A stretch of 17,655 nucleotides of DNA, from assembly GCA_018700255.1 (NCBI GenBank), contig JABISU010000220.1, positions 1 to 17,655 on the forward strand. Reading direction: 5' to 3'. Of this stretch, positions 1 to 7,716 are shown piece after piece (the stretch's first letter is position 1; every line of letters begins with the position of its first letter). Source of the stretch: Flavobacteriales bacterium (GTDB lineage: Bacteria > Bacteroidota > Bacteroidia > Flavobacteriales > UA16). Made by a program: the position numbers and the translations under genes. The notes beneath the pieces are model-generated. The model did not search any database. It was not told the DNA's origin and was given only the letters and a program-made list of their open reading frames with translations.

Positions 1-307
1 GGCTCTTGAAAATCTTAGCTTCTAAATAAGTTATTTTTAAAATTTTCTCAGCTTGCTTAACTAAGGGTAGGTTTCCCTTGCCAATCTGTTTACCTCCAGC
101 AGGCCGAATAGAGTTTTCAACCAACTCTCTTAGTTTACCTACTTCGCAGTTTAATCCCTCAAGGATTTGGATGGCCGTTCCTTCCCCTTCTTTTATGATG
201 CCTAATAGTAGATGTTCTACCCCTATGTAGTTGTGCTCTAGGCGTAAAGCTTCCTCTCGGCTGAAGGTGATAACTTCTCTTACTCGGGGTGAAAATTTAG
301 CGTCCAT
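1..307 (-). CDS. clpC: ClpC, ATP-dependent Clp protease ATPase subunit, N-terminal part (cut by window edge)
   Basis: The reading frame starts at the ATG complementary to 305-307 and runs off the left edge, giving about 102 residues beginning MDAKFSPRVREVITFSREEA. This is the Clp N-terminal domain (two Clp_N repeats). The stretch NYIGVEHLLLGIIKEGEG near residues 26-43 is typical of ClpC, and NSIRPAGG follows near residues 66-73. In the family, this domain recruits substrates and adaptors, and the missing AAA+ modules unfold substrates for the ClpP peptidase in the cytoplasm. The gene is divergent from gyrA. The clpC/gyrA neighbourhood recurs in Flavobacteriia, from memory. Family assignment is firm; the rest of the protein cannot be seen. 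Confidence 0.93.
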   Translation of the reverse strand, partial: MDAKFSPRVREVITFSREEALRLEHNYIGVEHLLLGIIKEGEGTAIQILEGLNCEVGKLRELVENSIRPAGGKQIGKGNLPLVKQAEKILKITYLEAKIFKS

Positions 308-398
308 ATTGTGTAAAGTCTTAAGTTCTAATTAAAAGTAATTCCTTTGTAATGTATAACGCTTTACATGAGCAAAGTGTTGCTTAAAGGACTTCCTT

Positions 399-406
399 CA
401 AATCTA
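399..406 (-). promoter_or_regulatory. Candidate clpC -7 promoter element
   Basis: On the minus strand this reads TAGATTTG, an exact match to the Bacteroidota -7 consensus TAnnTTTG. It would start transcription near 393 and give a leader of roughly 85 nt before clpC. No clear -33 TTTG is seen upstream, so the call rests on one short motif in an AT-rich spacer. Confidence 0.3.
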
Positions 407-419
407 CATATCTACTCCG

Positions 420-475
420 AATAGATGAAATAAAGTTATCATCGTTATTCACAACTAAAAATCATCTATTGTGAA
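420..475. repeat. Two overlapping inverted repeats in the clpC/gyrA divergent spacer
   Basis: AATAGATGA at 420-428 is perfectly complementary to TCATCTATT at 462-470 (33-nt spacer). TTCACAA at 448-454 is perfectly complementary to TTGTGAA at 469-475 (14-nt spacer). The right arms overlap at 469-470, so the two pairings exclude each other. The element lies between the predicted clpC and gyrA promoters and could be an operator region or a chance AT-rich structure. The function is unknown. Confidence 0.4.
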
Positions 476-518
476 GAATTGAAGGTTTATTTTTAGCTGT
501 TACCCAAGTTGGTTTTCG

Positions 519-526
519 TATTTTTG
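519..526 (+). promoter_or_regulatory. Candidate gyrA -7 promoter element
   Basis: TATTTTTG matches the Bacteroidota -7 consensus TAnnTTTG exactly. Transcription would start near 532, leaving a leader of about 70 nt before the gyrA ATG. A TTTTAG run at 491-496 is only a weak candidate for the -33 box. Confidence 0.4.
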
Positions 527-605
527 AGTTCCCTGTGTAATTGCTGTTTATACGCGTTTTAGCGAATCATTCAGCTCTCAGTTTTATTGAAGATTAGTTG
601 ATACT

Positions 606-3197
606 ATGGCAGAAGGAGAAAAAATAATTCAGATTAATATTACGGATGAAATGAAGTCAGCCTACATCGATTATTCGATGTCGGTAATTGTTTCAAGAGC
701 GTTGCCCGATGTAAGAGATGGTTTCAAGCCAGTTCACCGAAGGGTTCTATATGGAATGCTAGACCTAGGGGTGTTGTCGAACAGATCTCATAAGAAATCA
801 GCTCGTATCGTAGGAGAGGTTCTAGGTAAATACCATCCTCATGGAGATTCGTCTGTTTACGATACAATGGTACGTATGTCTCAAGACTGGTCATTACGTT
901 ACCCAATGGTTGACGGACAAGGTAACTTTGGTAGTATAGACGGTGATAACCCCGCTGCTATGCGCTATACGGAAGCCAGGCTAACAAAGATGGCTGAGTA
1001 TATGCTCGGAGATCTAGATAAGAATACTGTAGATTTCTCACCCAACTTTGATGAGAGTCTAACTGAGCCAACAGTCCTTCCGGCAAAATTGCCTAACCTT
1101 CTGATAAATGGAGCCTCGGGTATTGCTGTTGGAATGGCGACAAATATGCCACCACATAATTTGACAGAAGTTCTAGATGGAGTGAATCATTACATAGACA
1201 ATGAAAATTGTACTGTTGACGATCTTATGGAATTCGTGAAAGCCCCAGACTTTCCAACAGGTGGGGTAATTCACGGTGTTTCAGGAGCTCATGAAGCATT
1301 CCGCACTGGACGAGGAAAGGTAGTTGTAAGAGGGAAGGCGCGCTTTGAAGAAACAAAGTCAGGTCGCGAGGTAATTATTGTTGAGGAGATTCCATATCAA
1401 GTGAATAAAGCTGATATGATTCGAAAGACAGCTACACTCGTTAACGAAAACAGAATCGACGGGATTAGTGAAATTCGCGACGAATCTGACCGCAATGGTA
1501 TGAGAATAGTTTACGAATTGAAGCGTGACGCTATTCCCAACGTAGTCTTAAATAAGCTATATAAGTACACAGCTCTACAGAGCTCATTTTCAGTTAATAA
1601 CATTGCTCTTGTAAAAGGACGTCCAATACTCCTAAACCTGCGGGACATGATTCAATACTTCGTTGAACATCGTCACGAAGTTGTAGTTCGTAGAACCCAA
1701 TACGAACTCTCTAAAGCTGAAGAGCGCGCACATATTCTACAGGGATTAATTATAGCTTTAGATAACATTGATGCTGTAATAAAATTAATCCGTGCTAGCT
1801 CTTCTCCTGAGGAAGCTCGCAAGGGTTTAATGGAATCATTCAAGTTAAGTGAAATTCAAGCTCGTGCTATATTAGATATGCGCCTGCAAAAACTTACAGG
1901 ACTTGAGCGTAACAAGTTAAGAGCCGAGTATGATGAACTTACTGCATTAATTACAGATTTAAAAGATATACTAAATAAGAAAGAACGTAGAATGTCAATC
2001 ATCAAGGAGGAACTCCTAGATGTTCGAGAAAGATTTGGTGATGAGCGTCGGTCAGTTATTGAATTTAGTGGAGCTGAGGTTAGTATTGAGGATATGATTC
2101 CAGATGAGCAGGTTGTAATTACAATTTCTCACGCTGGTTACATAAAGCGTACTCGCCTAGCAGAATACCGATCACAGTTTAGAGGTGGAGTAGGAGCTAG
2201 AGGCTCATCAACACGTGAAGAAGATTTTCTTGAAAACATTTTTACGGCAACGAATCACAATTGGCTTTTAATATTCACTAAACTTGGAAAGTGTTTCTGG
2301 ATGAGAATCTTTGAGGTACCGGAAGGGTCTAAACAATCTAAAGGAAGAGCTATTCAAAATCTAATTAGCATTGGTTTAGATGATAAGGTTCTTGCATACA
2401 TTCCTGTAAAGGATATTAAAGATTCAGAATATGCAAATGCCAATTATGTTGTTCTTTCAACAAAATTAGGCCTAATTAAGAAGACTAGCCTTGAGGCATA
2501 TAGCCGTCCACGTACAAATGGAATTAATGCTGTAACTATTCGTGAGGGAGATGAGCTTCTACAAGCTCGATTAACAGATGGTGATAGCGAGGTTATTATA
2601 GGTCTTAAGTCTGGAAAAGCGATTCGCTTTAACGAATCTAAAACTCGAGCTGTCGGTAGAACGGCAATGGGAGTAAAGGGGATCACTTTAGGTAATCCAG
2701 ATGATGAGGTAATAGGTATGGTTTGTGTAAACGACCCAGAAAGTTCAATCTTAGTTGTGTCTTCAAACGGATATGGTAAAAGGTCGGCCGTTGATGACTA
2801 CAGAATTACAAACAGAGGTGGTAAAGGTGTTAAAACACTACAGATAACCGAGAAAACTGGTGTGTTAATATCAATTCTTAATGTAACAAATGAGCACGAT
2901 CTAATGATAGTCAATAAGTCCGGAATTACTATCCGTATGGCTGTTGAAGATCTTCGTGTAATGGGACGTGCTACCCAAGGAGTTCGTCTAATTAGTCTCA
3001 GAGGGAAAGATGAAATTGCTTCTGTTTGCAGAGTACCTAAAGCTGAAGAGGAAGAGGAAGGCGTTGAGGGCGAACAATCAGAGGGTGAACAATCTGAGGG
3101 CGAACAATCTGAGGGCGAACAATCTGAGGGCGAACAACCTGAAGGCGAACAACCTGAAGGCGAACAACCTGAAGGCGAACAACCTGAAGAAAGCTAG
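606..3197 (+). CDS. gyrA: DNA gyrase subunit A with repetitive acidic C-terminal tail
   Basis: GyrA cleaves and rejoins DNA in the GyrA2GyrB2 complex, which introduces negative supercoils using ATP. The protein has 863 residues. The N-terminal winged-helix breakage-reunion region is clear, with the catalytic tyrosine at Tyr121 in [10 protein letters not shown]. The quinolone-determining region reads [12 protein letters not shown], with Ser82 and Asp86 at the positions equivalent to E. coli Ser83 and Asp87, so the usual resistance substitutions are absent. A beta-pinwheel wrapping domain covers about 495-810. Its GyrA box is TNRGGKG at 735-741, a variant of the canonical QRRGGKG that still points to gyrase rather than topoisomerase IV. 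From residue 814 the protein becomes a low-complexity acidic tail made largely of [10 protein letters not shown] repeats. No Shine-Dalgarno sequence is seen, as is common in Bacteroidota. Confidence 0.97.
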   Translation: MAEGEKIIQINITDEMKSAYIDYSMSVIVSRALPDVRDGFKPVHRRVLYGMLDLGVLSNRSHKKSARIVGEVLGKYHPHGDSSVYDTMVRMSQDWSLRYPMVDGQGNFGSIDGDNPAAMRYTEARLTKMAEYMLGDLDKNTVDFSPNFDESLTEPTVLPAKLPNLLINGASGIAVGMATNMPPHNLTEVLDGVNHYIDNENCTVDDLMEFVKAPDFPTGGVIHGVSGAHEAFRTGRGKVVVRGKARFEETKSGREVIIVEEIPYQVNKADMIRKTATLVNENRIDGISEIRDESDRNGMRIVYELKRDAIPNVVLNKLYKYTALQSSFSVNNIALVKGRPILLNLRDMIQYFVEHRHEVVVRRTQYELSKAEERAHILQGLIIALDNIDAVIKLIRASSSPEEARKGLMESFKLSEIQARAILDMRLQKLTGLERNKLRAEYDELTALITDLKDILNKKERRMSIIKEELLDVRERFGDERRSVIEFSGAEVSIEDMIPDEQVVITISHAGYIKRTRLAEYRSQFRGGVGARGSSTREEDFLENIFTATNHNWLLIFTKLGKCFWMRIFEVPEGSKQSKGRAIQNLISIGLDDKVLAYIPVKDIKDSEYANANYVVLSTKLGLIKKTSLEAYSRPRTNGINAVTIREGDELLQARLTDGDSEVIIGLKSGKAIRFNESKTRAVGRTAMGVKGITLGNPDDEVIGMVCVNDPESSILVVSSNGYGKRSAVDDYRITNRGGKGVKTLQITEKTGVLISILNVTNEHDLMIVNKSGITIRMAVEDLRVMGRATQGVRLISLRGKDEIASVCRVPKAEEEEEGVEGEQSEGEQSEGEQSEGEQSEGEQPEGEQPEGEQPEGEQPEES
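3066..3185 (+). repeat. Eight tandem 15-bp repeats inside the gyrA 3' end
   Basis: Eight in-frame units of 15 bp (GAGGGCGAACAATCT and close variants) encode EGEQS four times and then EGEQP four times. The last three units are identical in DNA, as are units 3 and 4, which suggests recent slippage or unequal exchange. The unit length is a multiple of three, so copy-number change would keep the frame and only lengthen or shorten the acidic tail. Confidence 0.95.
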
Positions 3198-3270
3198 AGC
3201 ATATAATACTAGATTAATTTAGCCTTAAGAACGGCATGAAGTTTGGAATATCTATCTTACGGGCTGAAAA

Positions 3271-3301
3271 CATGAACACAGAACCGTACTTTTAGTTCAT
3301 G
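3271..3301 (+). repeat. Inverted repeat downstream of gyrA, possible weak terminator
   Basis: CATGAAC at 3271-3277 pairs with GTTCATG at 3295-3301 across a 17-nt loop. A short T-run follows at 3309-3313 but is part of the predicted promoter of the next gene. The long loop and short stem make a terminator doubtful. It could equally be an operator for the TPR gene. Confidence 0.25.
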
Positions 3302-3306
3302 CATAA

Positions 3307-3314
3307 TATTTTTG
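3307..3314 (+). promoter_or_regulatory. Candidate -7 promoter element of the TPR gene
   Basis: TATTTTTG is an exact TAnnTTTG match, identical to the predicted gyrA element. Its last base lies 33 bp before the ATG of the TPR gene. It suggests the TPR gene can be transcribed separately from gyrA. A -33 box is not evident. Confidence 0.4.
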
Positions 3315-3347
3315 TACAATAATTTGAAAACAAGTAAAAGACTATAA

Positions 3348-4496
3348 ATGAAACAATTTCTTTTAATAGCAGGTTGTCTGTTCTCATTGGTTACACTAGG
3401 GCAGAAGGAGGTCGTGTCTGCCTACAATGCAAACAAGGACGGTAATTACCGCGAAGCAGCAACGTATATTGAACAAGCGATTTTAATTGACAAGGCAGCA
3501 GTAAAAGACAAGGTTTGGAGATATAGAGGTGAAATATATTTGAATATTTCAAATGATTCAACTATTTCTATAGAATACCCTCAAGCACTTCGTACTGCAA
3601 TGGAGAGCTATTTGAAGGCCAAAGACCTCGATGTTAAATCTCGATATAAAGATGAGATAAGGTTGGGATTAGCGCAAGTACAAACAGCGGCAAACAACAC
3701 AGGAATTAAGAATTATGTAGCTGAAGCTTTTGATCAAGCTGGATCTTCGTTTGACCTTGCTGCAGAAGTAGCACGTAATTTTGAAATGATAGACACCATG
3801 GCTGTTTATAACGCAGCACTATGCTATGAGAAGGCTGATTTAACAGATTTAGCTATTGAACGCTACTTAGACTGTGCAGCTATAGATTACCAGGTGCCAA
3901 ATGTATTCCTATTTGTTAGTACACTTTACCGCAATACTGGTAAAGATGAAGCCGCACTTAAGATTTTACAAGACGCACGTGTTGATTACCCAAGAGAGCA
4001 GAGTTTAATTATCGAGGAACTTAATATATACCTCACAAATAAAGATTTTGAGCGAGCTAAGACAAATCTTGAGCTTGCGGCAGAACAAGATCCTACAAAT
4101 GAAATTCTTTGGTTTAGCCTAGGAAGTGTTCTAGATAACATAGGAATGACTGAAGATGCAATTATTGCATACAAAAAAGCTATAGATGTTAAATCTGATT
4201 ATTTCGACGCTAATTACAATCTTGGCGCTTTATACTTTAATAAAGCTGTAAACGGAATTAACGAGGCTAACGAATTGTGGAAGCCACGTATGTCAAGAAC
4301 AGAAGCTTCTGTACAGAAGAAGCTAGAGGATGAGTCTAAAGCTATGTTCACTACAGCTAAGCCTTTTCTTGAAACTGCATTCGCTGCAGATAATAAAGAT
4401 GTTGAGACTATAAGATCTCTAAAGGACATATATGCACGGACAGGTGAGGACGATAAGTTTATTGAAATGAACAATCTTCTTAAGTCGTTCCAGTAA
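3348..4496 (+). CDS. Exported tetratricopeptide-repeat protein
   Basis: The protein has 382 residues and an N-terminal signal peptide (MKQFLLIAGCLFSLVTLGQ, about residues 1-18), so it should lie in the periplasm or at the envelope. Tandem helical hairpins of TPR type are visible at about 22-50, 150-183, 186-216, 219-250 and 252-284. The clearest is NEILWFSLGSVLDNIGMTED followed by AIIAYKKAID. The tail (about 305-382) is helical and rich in charged residues. TPR scaffolds mediate protein-protein contacts; no enzymatic motif is seen. A TPR protein downstream of gyrA is a recurring arrangement in Flavobacteriia (from memory), but its specific role is unknown. Confidence 0.85.
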   Translation: MKQFLLIAGCLFSLVTLGQKEVVSAYNANKDGNYREAATYIEQAILIDKAAVKDKVWRYRGEIYLNISNDSTISIEYPQALRTAMESYLKAKDLDVKSRYKDEIRLGLAQVQTAANNTGIKNYVAEAFDQAGSSFDLAAEVARNFEMIDTMAVYNAALCYEKADLTDLAIERYLDCAAIDYQVPNVFLFVSTLYRNTGKDEAALKILQDARVDYPREQSLIIEELNIYLTNKDFERAKTNLELAAEQDPTNEILWFSLGSVLDNIGMTEDAIIAYKKAIDVKSDYFDANYNLGALYFNKAVNGINEANELWKPRMSRTEASVQKKLEDESKAMFTTAKPFLETAFAADNKDVETIRSLKDIYARTGEDDKFIEMNNLLKSFQ

Positions 4497-4662
4497 TATT
4501 TGTTGAGAATAGGGGGCTATTATTTTAAGAATCAACACAATACTATGTACTACCAAATAAGTTAACAGGTTAGTTTACATAATATCTATTATCATTCAAA
4601 AGGAGTGAATTAAATAAATAGATATTTAGGGTGTATTTAGACTGTATTTGAATTCTAGCATG

Positions 4663-4670
4663 TACTTTTG
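4663..4670 (+). promoter_or_regulatory. Candidate -7 promoter element of tRNA-Ser
   Basis: TACTTTTG matches TAnnTTTG exactly and ends 14 bp before the tRNA 5' end, a convincing distance for a tRNA gene with its own promoter. Upstream TTTAG at 4636-4640 may serve as a weak -33 region. Confidence 0.5.
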
Positions 4671-4684
4671 CACCGTTGTTTTAA

Positions 4685-4769
4685 GGAGGTGTGGCAGAGT
4701 GGTCGAATGCACTGGTCTTGAAAACCAGCGTACCGCAAGGTACCGGGGGTTCGAATCCCTCCGCCTCCG
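4685..4769 (+). tRNA. tRNA-Ser, anticodon UGA
   Basis: A complete cloverleaf can be folded. The acceptor stem GGAGGTG pairs with CGCCTCC (one G-U pair), with discriminator G at 4769. The anticodon stem CTGGT/ACCAG encloses loop CTTGAAA with anticodon TGA. A long variable arm (TACC-GCAA-GGTA) marks a class II serine tRNA. The T arm carries TTCGAAT. The 3' CCA is not encoded (CAA follows G73), so it would be added after transcription. Length 85 nt fits tRNA-Ser. No duplicated 3'-end fragment is seen in the window, so nothing suggests integration here. Confidence 0.96.
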
Positions 4770-4781
4770 CAAGAAAAAATA

Positions 4782-4808
4782 AGTCCAGATTTGCTGGGCT
4801 TTTTTTTT
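4782..4808 (+). terminator. Rho-independent terminator of tRNA-Ser
   Basis: AGTCCAG (4782-4788) pairs with CTGGGCT (4794-4800) around a 5-nt loop, with one G-U pair, followed directly by eight T at 4801-4808. It begins 12 nt after the tRNA end and is the natural stop for that transcript. Confidence 0.88.
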
Positions 4809-4846
4809 GAGTAATAAATAAATCTTACTCGAGACTCAAATTCATG

Positions 4847-4877
4847 AAAAAAGAGTCCGTATAAATTACGGACTCTT
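4847..4877 (-). terminator. Rho-independent terminator of the outer-membrane barrel gene
   Basis: AAGAGTCCGTA (4851-4861) and TACGGACTCTT (4867-4877) form a perfect 11-bp stem with a 5-nt loop. Read on the minus strand, the stem is followed by a T-run (complement of the A-run at 4847-4852). It lies 33 bp beyond the stop codon of the minus-strand gene ending at 4911. With the tRNA terminator it separates the two convergent units. Confidence 0.85.
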
Positions 4878-4910
4878 AGAGAGACTGGTTAAAATTCAAA
4901 CGGAAAAAAC

Positions 4911-6065
4911 CTACATAAATTTCGGCTTGAATACAATCATTAACCAAGTCTCATTATTTATACCATCAAGATTTTGAATAGCTCTCATACTTTCTGTTGA
5001 CAAGTAACTCCAGTGCCCAACTGCGATTATTACATCATCACTAAGCTTATACTGAGTGAAAACATCCAGTTCTTTACCTAAATCACCATCTAAATCGTTA
5101 TTCATTTCTATATATGAATTGAATTGGTGAGCTGTAATACCGAACTTCCAATTGTTGAGCTTATATCCTAGAGAAATGTACATATCCACAAGTCCTGTGC
5201 TGTTATCATAGTCGCCTACATAAAAATAATCTAGATTACCGTTGTATTTGTGATTGGTTCCAAATACAGGTTTGAAAGCTAGAGTTCCATCTTCTGTTCC
5301 AGTTTGGCTTTCAAAACCTAAACCGAAGTTGAGTCCATTTTTAAGTGAATAATTACCATCAAGGCCAAGCAGCAATCCCTTATTATCAGTATCGTCAGGG
5401 TTTGATTGTGAGTAAATATTTGCTGAAACATTTATTGCATCAGTCTTGTATACAGCTCTACCACCAGCTGTTAAAAGGCCATCCACATCCATTCCTAGGG
5501 CACTGATATTGAATTCATCCATCTTCTTTTCAAGCCATAAATACTTCAAGCTTTCATATGACCCAACAACTTCATTTCCTTTATTGTATGCAAAACCAAG
5601 GTGTGCCGATACTACACCTTCGTACTTCAGCAATCCCAAATCATGGCTCCTCGCCTGTTGTGCCCAATTTACGGAACCGAGAATCCTTTGATCATCATAT
5701 GATAATTCTTGTCTACCTACTTTGAATGATAGATTCTTAGCTATTTTTAATTCCGCCCAAGCTTCGTGAAGATCTAATTGGTTACCCGCACCCTGAGTTA
5801 ATGTGCTGTTACTACCAAATGTTCTTACATCTTGAACACTTATTTTCATAGAGTAATCATTCGTTTTGTAGTTAAAATTGATGCGAGTACGTTGGTTTGT
5901 AAACACTGTAGCTTCCTGATCAACTTGATCAAATATCTCATCATTTTGTGCGCCAAGAATTTTAAAATGCGTCCGAGGTCTAAATTCACCATCCATTGTG
6001 AACTGAGCTGAAAGGTTAATGCAGATGCCGATAAAAATCAGCGATATTGTCAAATATCTCATCAT
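4911..6065 (-). CDS. Outer-membrane beta-barrel protein of the alginate-export/porin type
   Basis: The protein has 384 residues with a clear signal peptide (MMRYLTISLIFIGICINLSA, then QFT). It is rich in alternating polar/hydrophobic strands ending in short turns. The early segment GRQELSYDDQRILGSVNW (117-134) matches the pattern of the alginate_exp-type barrels widespread in Bacteroidota. The C-terminus, WLMIVFKPKF then Met, looks like a last membrane strand. The family name does not prove an alginate substrate; here it more likely acts as a channel of unknown specificity. The gene stands alone, has its own terminator, and is divergent from the GWxTD gene across a spacer with a perfect palindrome, which suggests regulated expression. 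Confidence 0.8.
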   Translation of the reverse strand: MMRYLTISLIFIGICINLSAQFTMDGEFRPRTHFKILGAQNDEIFDQVDQEATVFTNQRTRINFNYKTNDYSMKISVQDVRTFGSNSTLTQGAGNQLDLHEAWAELKIAKNLSFKVGRQELSYDDQRILGSVNWAQQARSHDLGLLKYEGVVSAHLGFAYNKGNEVVGSYESLKYLWLEKKMDEFNISALGMDVDGLLTAGGRAVYKTDAINVSANIYSQSNPDDTDNKGLLLGLDGNYSLKNGLNFGLGFESQTGTEDGTLAFKPVFGTNHKYNGNLDYFYVGDYDNSTGLVDMYISLGYKLNNWKFGITAHQFNSYIEMNNDLDGDLGKELDVFTQYKLSDDVIIAVGHWSYLSTESMRAIQNLDGINNETWLMIVFKPKFM

Positions 6066-6111
6066 AATTTCTAATTTGTTACAAAAACCACTTTAATATT
6101 AATTCCAGCAT

Positions 6112-6119
6112 CAAACTTA
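6112..6119 (-). promoter_or_regulatory. Candidate -7 promoter element of the outer-membrane barrel gene
   Basis: On the minus strand this reads TAAGTTTG, an exact match to TAnnTTTG. The predicted start is near 6106, giving a leader of about 40 nt before the ATG at 6065. The palindrome at 6141-6156 sits where the -33 box would be, and no TTTG is found there, which fits an activator-dependent promoter. Confidence 0.4.
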
Positions 6120-6140
6120 TTACCCCACTCAACATCTTAT

Positions 6141-6156
6141 CATGACAATTGTCATG
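6141..6156. promoter_or_regulatory. Perfect 16-bp palindrome, candidate operator
   Basis: CATGACAATTGTCATG is a perfect palindrome with no mismatch. It can be read as 5-bp half sites ATGAC and GTCAT separated by 4 bp, the spacing seen in FNR-like boxes of the Crp/Fnr family. Its centre is about 42 bp upstream of the predicted start of the barrel gene, the place where a class II activator binds, and about 100 bp upstream of the predicted start of the GWxTD gene. The binding protein is not known, and no regulator gene is adjacent. Confidence 0.55.
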
Positions 6157-6235
6157 TAGAACAATTCAAAAAACTAACATGAATCAGCAAGACGTTTATT
6201 TTCATAAGCTTCAACCTACCCCATCTTATCATCCA

Positions 6236-6243
6236 TACATTTG
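6236..6243 (+). promoter_or_regulatory. Candidate -7 promoter element of the GWxTD-glycosyltransferase pair
   Basis: TACATTTG matches TAnnTTTG exactly and ends 18 bp before the ATG at 6262, giving a short leader of roughly 12 nt. No strong -33 box is seen. Confidence 0.45.
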
Positions 6244-6261
6244 TAATTCTAGAATTACCTC

Positions 6262-7716
6262 ATGAATAGACTATTAATATTTCTACTCACTTTTACTGTG
6301 TGTATACACGTAGCAGCTCAATCTTTGGATGTAGAAATTTTTAGATATCAATTAGCTGACCAAACTTCTTTTGTTGATGTCGCTATTGAAATGAATTCCT
6401 CTGATATGATAATGACTCTCGTGGATTCTAATTGGATTGCTTCATCAGGAATTACAGTTTTGGTTGAACAATCGGACCAGATTATTGCTTTTCGGAAAGT
6501 ACAACTAACAGGGCTCCAGACCATTGACTCAGTAGAAGCATGGTCAGCAGATCATTTGCATCTTGAAAGATTTCTCCTGAATCCAGGTAACTACAAAGTT
6601 TCTGTTAATACTGACGAACACAGTCTTGTCTATATTGAGGATATACAAATTCCTATTTGTGGCAAGCCTCATATTTCTGACCTAATGCTTGTTGAGGCTT
6701 ACGCAAAAGTGAATCTTGGTGAAGAAAGTAAATTTTCAAGATCTGGATTTGATATAGTGCCTTTATTAGACAATAAAATTGCCCATAATGCTACTCAGGC
6801 AAGATTTTACCTTGAGCTTTATAATATTGACCAAGTAGTAGGTCTAGATTCACTGTTTTTAATGTCTTTTGGCTTTACAGGAAGTGATGGTCGACTATCA
6901 CCAATTCATACAAGATATTTAAGATTAAAAGCTGGTCATGTAGTGCCTGTATTTGAAGTTCTACCTATTGATAAGGCTGTACCTCCTGAAAGTGGGGGCT
7001 TATTGAAAATCGAAATTAGAACTCGTGAGGGGCATGAAATTGTAACCATGAATTATCCTATTAATCGATTTAAGCCCACATATGAAGTTGATAATCTGGA
7101 GGGGGCTTTATCTGACTTCGCATCTCAGTGGACGGATAAAGATCTTCTTTATCGCCATCTAGAGGACCATATCCCATTAGCATCTTCTTCTGAGCAGAAC
7201 ACTATTCTAGGGATACTTAGAGTAACTGATGACATCGATATGATGAAGGGCTTCTTAGAGCAGTTTTGGGTTAATAGAAACCCGAATAACCCGCAAAAAG
7301 CATGGGGAAATTACGCTCATGAGGTTATGGTAGTCGATAGCATATTTGGAGGTTGCAGAAATGGTCATGGCGCAGATACTGACCAAGGTTATGTTTATCT
7401 GAAATATGGTAGGCCTAACTCAATAGTTAAAAGACATAACGGAACAGATTACTATCCTTATGAGATTTGGCATTACCATCATACACATGGTTTATCGAAC
7501 AAGAAGTTCTTATTTTATGCACCTCATGTAGTAATTGAATGTTTAGAAATACTTCACTCAAATATGCCTGGAGAAATAAGAAATGATGACTGGATAGAGG
7601 TGTTGAAATCACGTGAAAACAGGCTGAAAGTGACAGAGTCTCAATTAAATAGGCTTAACCCACGTGATACTCATTCTCGTGAAGAGCCGGAAGAATTGTT
7701 TTATAGTCCCAGATGA
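6262..7716 (+). CDS. GWxTD-domain exported protein
   Basis: The protein has 484 residues with a signal peptide (MNRLLIFLLTFTVCIHVAAQ). The N-terminal two-thirds is beta-rich and not recognised further. Residues from about 310 to 440 match the GWxTD domain: the lead-in FLEQFWVNRNPNNPQKAWGN, then the motif region at 370-374, followed by DQGYVYLKYGRPNSIVKR and YPYEIWHYHHT. The name-giving motif is altered: GADTD replaces GWxTD. The function of this Bacteroidota family is unknown; it is usually exported. Its stop overlaps the start of the downstream glycosyltransferase by 4 bp (ATGA), so the two are almost certainly cotranscribed and translationally coupled. Confidence 0.82.
   Translation: MNRLLIFLLTFTVCIHVAAQSLDVEIFRYQLADQTSFVDVAIEMNSSDMIMTLVDSNWIASSGITVLVEQSDQIIAFRKVQLTGLQTIDSVEAWSADHLHLERFLLNPGNYKVSVNTDEHSLVYIEDIQIPICGKPHISDLMLVEAYAKVNLGEESKFSRSGFDIVPLLDNKIAHNATQARFYLELYNIDQVVGLDSLFLMSFGFTGSDGRLSPIHTRYLRLKAGHVVPVFEVLPIDKAVPPESGGLLKIEIRTREGHEIVTMNYPINRFKPTYEVDNLEGALSDFASQWTDKDLLYRHLEDHIPLASSSEQNTILGILRVTDDIDMMKGFLEQFWVNRNPNNPQKAWGNYAHEVMVVDSIFGGCRNGHGADTDQGYVYLKYGRPNSIVKRHNGTDYYPYEIWHYHHTHGLSNKKFLFYAPHVVIECLEILHSNMPGEIRNDDWIEVLKSRENRLKVTESQLNRLNPRDTHSREEPEELFYSPR

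Noticed and set aside
606..3197. Assignment as ParC rather than GyrA
   Set aside because: The N-terminal sequence, the TNRGGKG box at 735-741 and the full-length beta-pinwheel favour GyrA.
3010..3222. Plus-strand frame of 70 codons with repeated [10 protein letters not shown] units over the end of gyrA
   Set aside because: It is the shifted-frame reading of the gyrA 15-bp repeats; the GyrA frame explains the repeat, and the shadow has no own start context.
4508..4521. AATAG-GGGG-CTATT hairpin after the TPR gene as terminator
   Set aside because: The stem is only 5 bp, AT-rich and lacks a proper T-run; too weak to annotate.
4685..4769. tRNA-Ser as an attachment site of an integrated element
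   Set aside because: No integrase gene and no repeat of the tRNA 3' end were found in the window; neighbours are housekeeping genes.
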